A stretch of DNA of 8,903 bases, taken from assembly GCA_017547865.1 (NCBI GenBank), contig JAFYOA010000045.1, positions 1 to 8,903 on the forward strand. The letters run 5' to 3'. The notes beneath the pieces are model-generated. The model was given only the letters and a program-made list of their open reading frames with translations, ran no database searches and was not told where the DNA came from. Each line of letters starts with the position of its first letter. Within the stretch, counting starts at the first letter, position 1. The position numbers and the translations under genes are program-made. Shown here in pieces: positions 6,477 through 8,903 of the stretch. Source of the DNA: Clostridia bacterium (GTDB lineage Bacteria > Bacillota_A > Clostridia > Oscillospirales > Acutalibacteraceae).

Positions 6477-6818
6477 ATGCCATTTATTCATGTATCTGTA
6501 AATCAACCCCTGAGCCGAGAGGCTTGCGCCGAACTGCGCGAAAAGTTCGCCATTGCCGTCACGCTGATTCCCGGTAAAACCCGCGAAAATTCCATGATCC
6601 GTATCGAGCCCGATTGCTTTATTGAAATCGGCGATCCCGGTACTCCTTGCGCCGACATCGATGTTCGTCTGCTTAGAAGCAGTCCGAAAGAAGCAAAAGC
6701 AGCATTCGTTAAAGCAGCTTCCGAAATTATGGAAGAATGCTGCGGGGTTCCTGCCAAGCGCCTGTATATCCAGTTCTTTGAGCTGGAAGATTGGGGTTCC
6801 GGCGGTATTTTGAAATAA
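6477..6818 (+). CDS. MIF/tautomerase superfamily protein
   Basis: This 113-residue protein matches the length and pattern of macrophage migration inhibitory factor (MIF)-type tautomerases, which form trimers and use an N-terminal proline, exposed after removal of Met1, as the catalytic base for keto-enol tautomerisation. Seen: Met-Pro start (MPFIHV), Lys34 in PGKTRE at the place of the MIF active-site Lys, the ACGxPCAxx-like segment GTPCADIDV (MIF has PCALC, so only the first Cys of its CxxC is kept), and the C-terminal RLYIQFFELEDWG, which parallels MIF RVYINYYDM. A phenylpyruvate-type model substrate activity is likely for the family; the natural substrate is unknown. The gene stands alone, diverges from the MATE gene behind two promoters, and ends in a terminator. 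No signal peptide is present. Confidence 0.82.
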   Translation: MPFIHVSVNQPLSREACAELREKFAIAVTLIPGKTRENSMIRIEPDCFIEIGDPGTPCADIDVRLLRSSPKEAKAAFVKAASEIMEECCGVPAKRLYIQFFELEDWGSGGILK

Positions 6819-6825
6819 CGCAAGC

Positions 6826-6860
6826 AAAAGAGTGGTGCAGAAATGCATCGCTCTTTTTTG
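6826..6860 (+). terminator. Intrinsic terminator of the tautomerase gene
   Basis: An 11-base stem (6829-6839 with 6844-6854, two G-T wobbles), which can be lengthened by A-T pairs from 6826, is closed by a GAAA tetraloop (6840-6843). It runs into TTTTTT at 6854-6859. It lies directly downstream of the stop codon at 6818. Confidence 0.85.
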
Positions 6861-6866
6861 GTATAG

Positions 6867-6903
6867 AAAAAAGCTCTTTCACAAAAAAGTGAAAGAGCTT
6901 TTG
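6867..6903 (-). terminator. Intrinsic terminator of the dap operon
   Basis: A perfect 14-base stem (6869-6882 with 6889-6902, AAGCTCTTTCAC core) encloses an A6 loop. On the minus strand it ends in a T-run (6872-6867). It begins six bases past the stop codon of the ACT gene. The symmetrical sequence could also stop plus-strand readthrough. Confidence 0.88.
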
Positions 6904-6908
6904 TTATT

Positions 6909-7358
6909 TCAGTTCATGGCTCTCTGTACAGCTTCCAGAGTGCGCTCAAAATCAGCGGAAGTCACCAGGAAGGAAATCTCCACTTCGGAAGTGGAAATTA
7001 GACGGACATCCGCATGAACGGAAGCAGCGGCGTTCAGAACCTTGAAAGCGATACCGGGAGTATTCTTCATGTCCGGATCGTACACAGAAAGCTTATAATT
7101 GCCGTTGCTCACAATGAATTTGGAATCCGTGCTGCTTCTCAGCTCAGAAATACAGGTAAACAGATCGTTATCATCAATGGTAAAGGAAAAATCCGTAAGG
7201 GCACCGTGGGTAGGGGCCAAAGAAATCATATCGATATTTACTCCGGCATCCGAAATTCCTTTCAGCACCTTCGTGATATCTTCCATATTGGCAGAGCAAT
7301 TCTGCAGTGTCACCAGCGTGATATCGCTGATATAACTGACAACGGTTTTATCTCCCAT
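6909..7358 (-). CDS. Stand-alone double ACT-domain protein, aspartokinase regulatory-type
   Basis: This 149-residue protein is made of two ACT domains. The first (about residues 10-75) contains DITLVTLQN and GVNIDMISLAP followed by TDFSFTID. The second (about 86-148) contains KLSVYDPDM, PGIAFKVLNAA and LISTSEVEISFLV. This order and the ISTSEVxIS motif are those of the C-terminal regulatory part of aspartokinase (LysC type), where ACT pairs bind lysine or threonine at a dimer interface. No amino-acid kinase domain is present, and the gene has its own GGAGG (7373-7369) ten bases before the ATG at 7358, so it is a free-standing module rather than a visible fragment. It follows dapB by 16 bases and is the last gene before a strong terminator. 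A trans-acting feedback sensor for aspartokinase or the dap enzymes is the likeliest role, by inference. Confidence 0.8.
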   Translation of the reverse strand: MGDKTVVSYISDITLVTLQNCSANMEDITKVLKGISDAGVNIDMISLAPTHGALTDFSFTIDDNDLFTCISELRSSTDSKFIVSNGNYKLSVYDPDMKNTPGIAFKVLNAAASVHADVRLISTSEVEISFLVTSADFERTLEAVQRAMN

Positions 7359-7374
7359 AGTTCATTATCCTCCG

Positions 7375-8121
7375 TTAAATCAAATCCGCCATATCGTATA
7401 GTCCGGCCGGTTTGCCTGCCATGTAAACAGCAGCATTTACCGCACCGGCTGCAAATACTTCCTTCGACTGAGCAGAATGGGAAAGAGTGATCACTTCGGA
7501 GTTACCGGCGAAGATCACTTCGTGTTCACCAACAATGGTACCGCCACGCACGGCATGCAGACCGATTTCTGCTTTTTCACGCTTTTGACGGCGGGAGTGC
7601 CGATCGTACACGTATTTGCTTTCCGTATCACGTTCACCGGCAATTGCATCCGCAATCATCAAAGCAGTGCCGCTGGGAGCGTCAATCTTTTGGTTATGAT
7701 GCTTCTCGATGATCTCAATGTCGAAATCATCGCCCAAAACCTGCGCAGCCTTTTTGGCAAGACCGATCAGAAGATTGATGCCGATGGACATATTGCGGGA
7801 ATAGAATACCGGCATTTTTTTAGCTGCATCACGCACCTGCTGTGTCTGCTCGGCATTGTAGCCGGTAGTGCAGAGCACCAGCGCGACCGGATGCTTTTCC
7901 GCATAGGCAAGCAGGGGAGACAATACGCTTGTGTGAGAAAAATCAATCACCACATCGGCGGGCTCGGTCACATCGTCAAAAGATGTATAGACCGGAAATT
8001 CCGCAGGCTCCGGATTGATATCCACACCGGCACAGATGCAGCAGTCGTTTCTGCCGGCAACAATGGAACGAATCACGCGTCCCATATGACCGTTACATCC
8101 ACTGAGAAGAATACGAATCAT
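7375..8121 (-). CDS. dapB: 4-hydroxy-tetrahydrodipicolinate reductase
   Basis: This 248-residue enzyme of the diaminopimelate/lysine pathway reduces the DapA product to tetrahydrodipicolinate with NAD(P)H in the cytosol. The N-terminal Rossmann motif is GCNGHMGR at residues 8-15. VIDFSH and CTTGY lie in the cofactor-binding half. The signature EKHHNQKIDAPSGTA (139-153) carries the catalytic His141/His142 and Lys145 and the substrate-binding Gly-Thr. RGGTIVGEHEV near 192-202 is also typical. Length is normal for the family, and all key residues are present. The ATG at 8121 is preceded by AGGATG at a normal distance. It lies 25 bases after the dapA stop and 16 before the ACT gene, so the three form one operon. 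Confidence 0.95.
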   Translation of the reverse strand: MIRILLSGCNGHMGRVIRSIVAGRNDCCICAGVDINPEPAEFPVYTSFDDVTEPADVVIDFSHTSVLSPLLAYAEKHPVALVLCTTGYNAEQTQQVRDAAKKMPVFYSRNMSIGINLLIGLAKKAAQVLGDDFDIEIIEKHHNQKIDAPSGTALMIADAIAGERDTESKYVYDRHSRRQKREKAEIGLHAVRGGTIVGEHEVIFAGNSEVITLSHSAQSKEVFAAGAVNAAVYMAGKPAGLYDMADLI

Positions 8122-8146
8122 TTTTTCACATCCTAAAAATCCAAAA

Positions 8147-8903
8147 TCAGATCAGATCGTGTTTTTTCAGCATTGCCTTCATGGCGGCATCATTTTCTTC
8201 CGTCATGCTGGTCAGCGGCAGGCGACAGCCGCCGCAGTTGAAGCCCATCATATTCAATGCAGTCTTCACCGGAATCGGATTCACATCCATAAAGAAACCA
8301 TCCATCAGATCGAGATATTCATTCTGGATCTTCCGGGCAGTGATCAAATCGCTCTTCAGCATAGCGTCGGTCAGATCGTGCATCTGCTTGGGCAGTGCAT
8401 TGGCAAACACAGAGATAACACCGATACCACCCATAGCCATCATAGCCAGCGTCTGGCTGTCTTCACCGGAATACACATCCAGCTCATCGCCACACAGTGC
8501 GATGGTCTGTGCCGCAGCAGAGATATTACCGTTGGCTTCCTTGGTGGCAACAATATTTTCTACCTTAGCCAGTTTGGCATAGGTGGCAGGCAGAATGTTG
8601 CAACCGGTACGGGAAGGTACGTTGTACAGAATGCAGGGAATAGACACAGCGTTGGCGATGGCGGTAAAATGCTCCACCAGGCCCTTCTGAGAAGTCTTAT
8701 TGTAGTACGGAGTGACCAGCAGGAGACCATCTGCACCCATTGCTTCCGCTTTTTGGGAAAGCTGGATAGCGAAAGCGGTATCGTTGCTGCCGGTACCGGC
8801 GATGACGGGAATACGGTGTGCCACTTTCTCAATGGTGTGGCGCATCACTTCACAATGCTCTTCCTCGGTCATGGTGGCAGCTTCACCGGTGGTACCGCAG
8901 GTA
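8147..8903 (-). CDS. dapA: 4-hydroxy-tetrahydrodipicolinate synthase (5' end outside window)
   Basis: This enzyme condenses pyruvate with aspartate semialdehyde, the first committed step to diaminopimelate and lysine. The frame is open through the right edge and reads TCGTTGEAAT before the Met at 8872, which is the family's GTTGE motif with the active-site threonines, so that Met is internal and the true start lies outside; about 251 residues are visible. Also seen are the catalytic-type Tyr in LYNVPSRTG, the Schiff-base Lys in ATKEANG, and SGEDSQTL followed by GGIGVISV near the C-terminal half. The family usually has SGDD; here the third residue is Glu. It is the first visible gene of the dapA-dapB-ACT operon; the promoter is not in the window. 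Confidence 0.95.
   Translation of the reverse strand, partial: TCGTTGEAATMTEEEHCEVMRHTIEKVAHRIPVIAGTGSNDTAFAIQLSQKAEAMGADGLLLVTPYYNKTSQKGLVEHFTAIANAVSIPCILYNVPSRTGCNILPATYAKLAKVENIVATKEANGNISAAAQTIALCGDELDVYSGEDSQTLAMMAMGGIGVISVFANALPKQMHDLTDAMLKSDLITARKIQNEYLDLMDGFFMDVNPIPVKTALNMMGFNCGGCRLPLTSMTEENDAAMKAMLKKHDLI

Noticed and set aside
7348..7365. A five-codon minus-strand reading frame overlapping the ACT gene start
   Set aside because: Its ATG lies only three bases from the GGAGG, too close for efficient use, and it is so short that chance is the simplest explanation.

Overview
The window reads as a chromosomal segment of a low-to-mid GC Gram-positive anaerobe, most likely Bacillota, class Clostridia (Oscillospiraceae-like). 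The reasons are strong AAGGAG/GGAGG ribosome binding sites, sigma-A type promoters with TATAAT-like -10 boxes, compact intergenic spaces, and a gene set (MurT/GatD-like pair, cytoplasmic-looking GH3, MATE pump, dapA-dapB). The genus is an inference from gene content. No rRNA, tRNA, CRISPR array, insertion sequence or phage gene was seen, and no gene-free stretch exceeds 300 bases.

Layout. Bases 1-761 (+) hold the 3' part of a PHP-domain phosphoesterase-like gene. It converges on a MurT/GatD-like pair (minus strand, 2886 to 812, 4-base overlap), and a bidirectional terminator lies between them. Next, all on the minus strand, come a GH3 beta-N-acetylhexosaminidase (4737-3034) with its own promoter and terminator, and a MATE transporter (6264-4867) with its own promoter. 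Facing away from the MATE gene is a small MIF/tautomerase-family gene (+, 6477-6818) behind two overlapping TTGACA promoters. It converges on a lysine/diaminopimelate operon on the minus strand, transcribed dapA (cut by the right edge) then dapB then a stand-alone double-ACT protein. Two back-to-back intrinsic terminators separate the two units.

Functional theme. Several genes touch peptidoglycan: dapA and dapB make the tetrahydrodipicolinate used for meso-diaminopimelate and lysine, the MurT-like ligase belongs to a family acting on lipid II, and the GH3 enzyme has the Asp-x-His dyad of NagZ-type enzymes that recycle wall sugars. They are separate transcription units, so the link is thematic.

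Most interesting points. (1) The GatD-like partner keeps the family fold signatures but lacks both the nucleophilic Cys and the catalytic His of class I glutamine amidotransferases. Its MurT-like partner also differs at the Asp positions expected to complete the triad, and at other family motifs. This suggests a paralogous MurT/GatD-like complex that does not hydrolyse glutamine. (2) The dap operon ends with a free-standing aspartokinase-type ACT-ACT regulatory module without a kinase domain, a candidate trans-acting feedback subunit.
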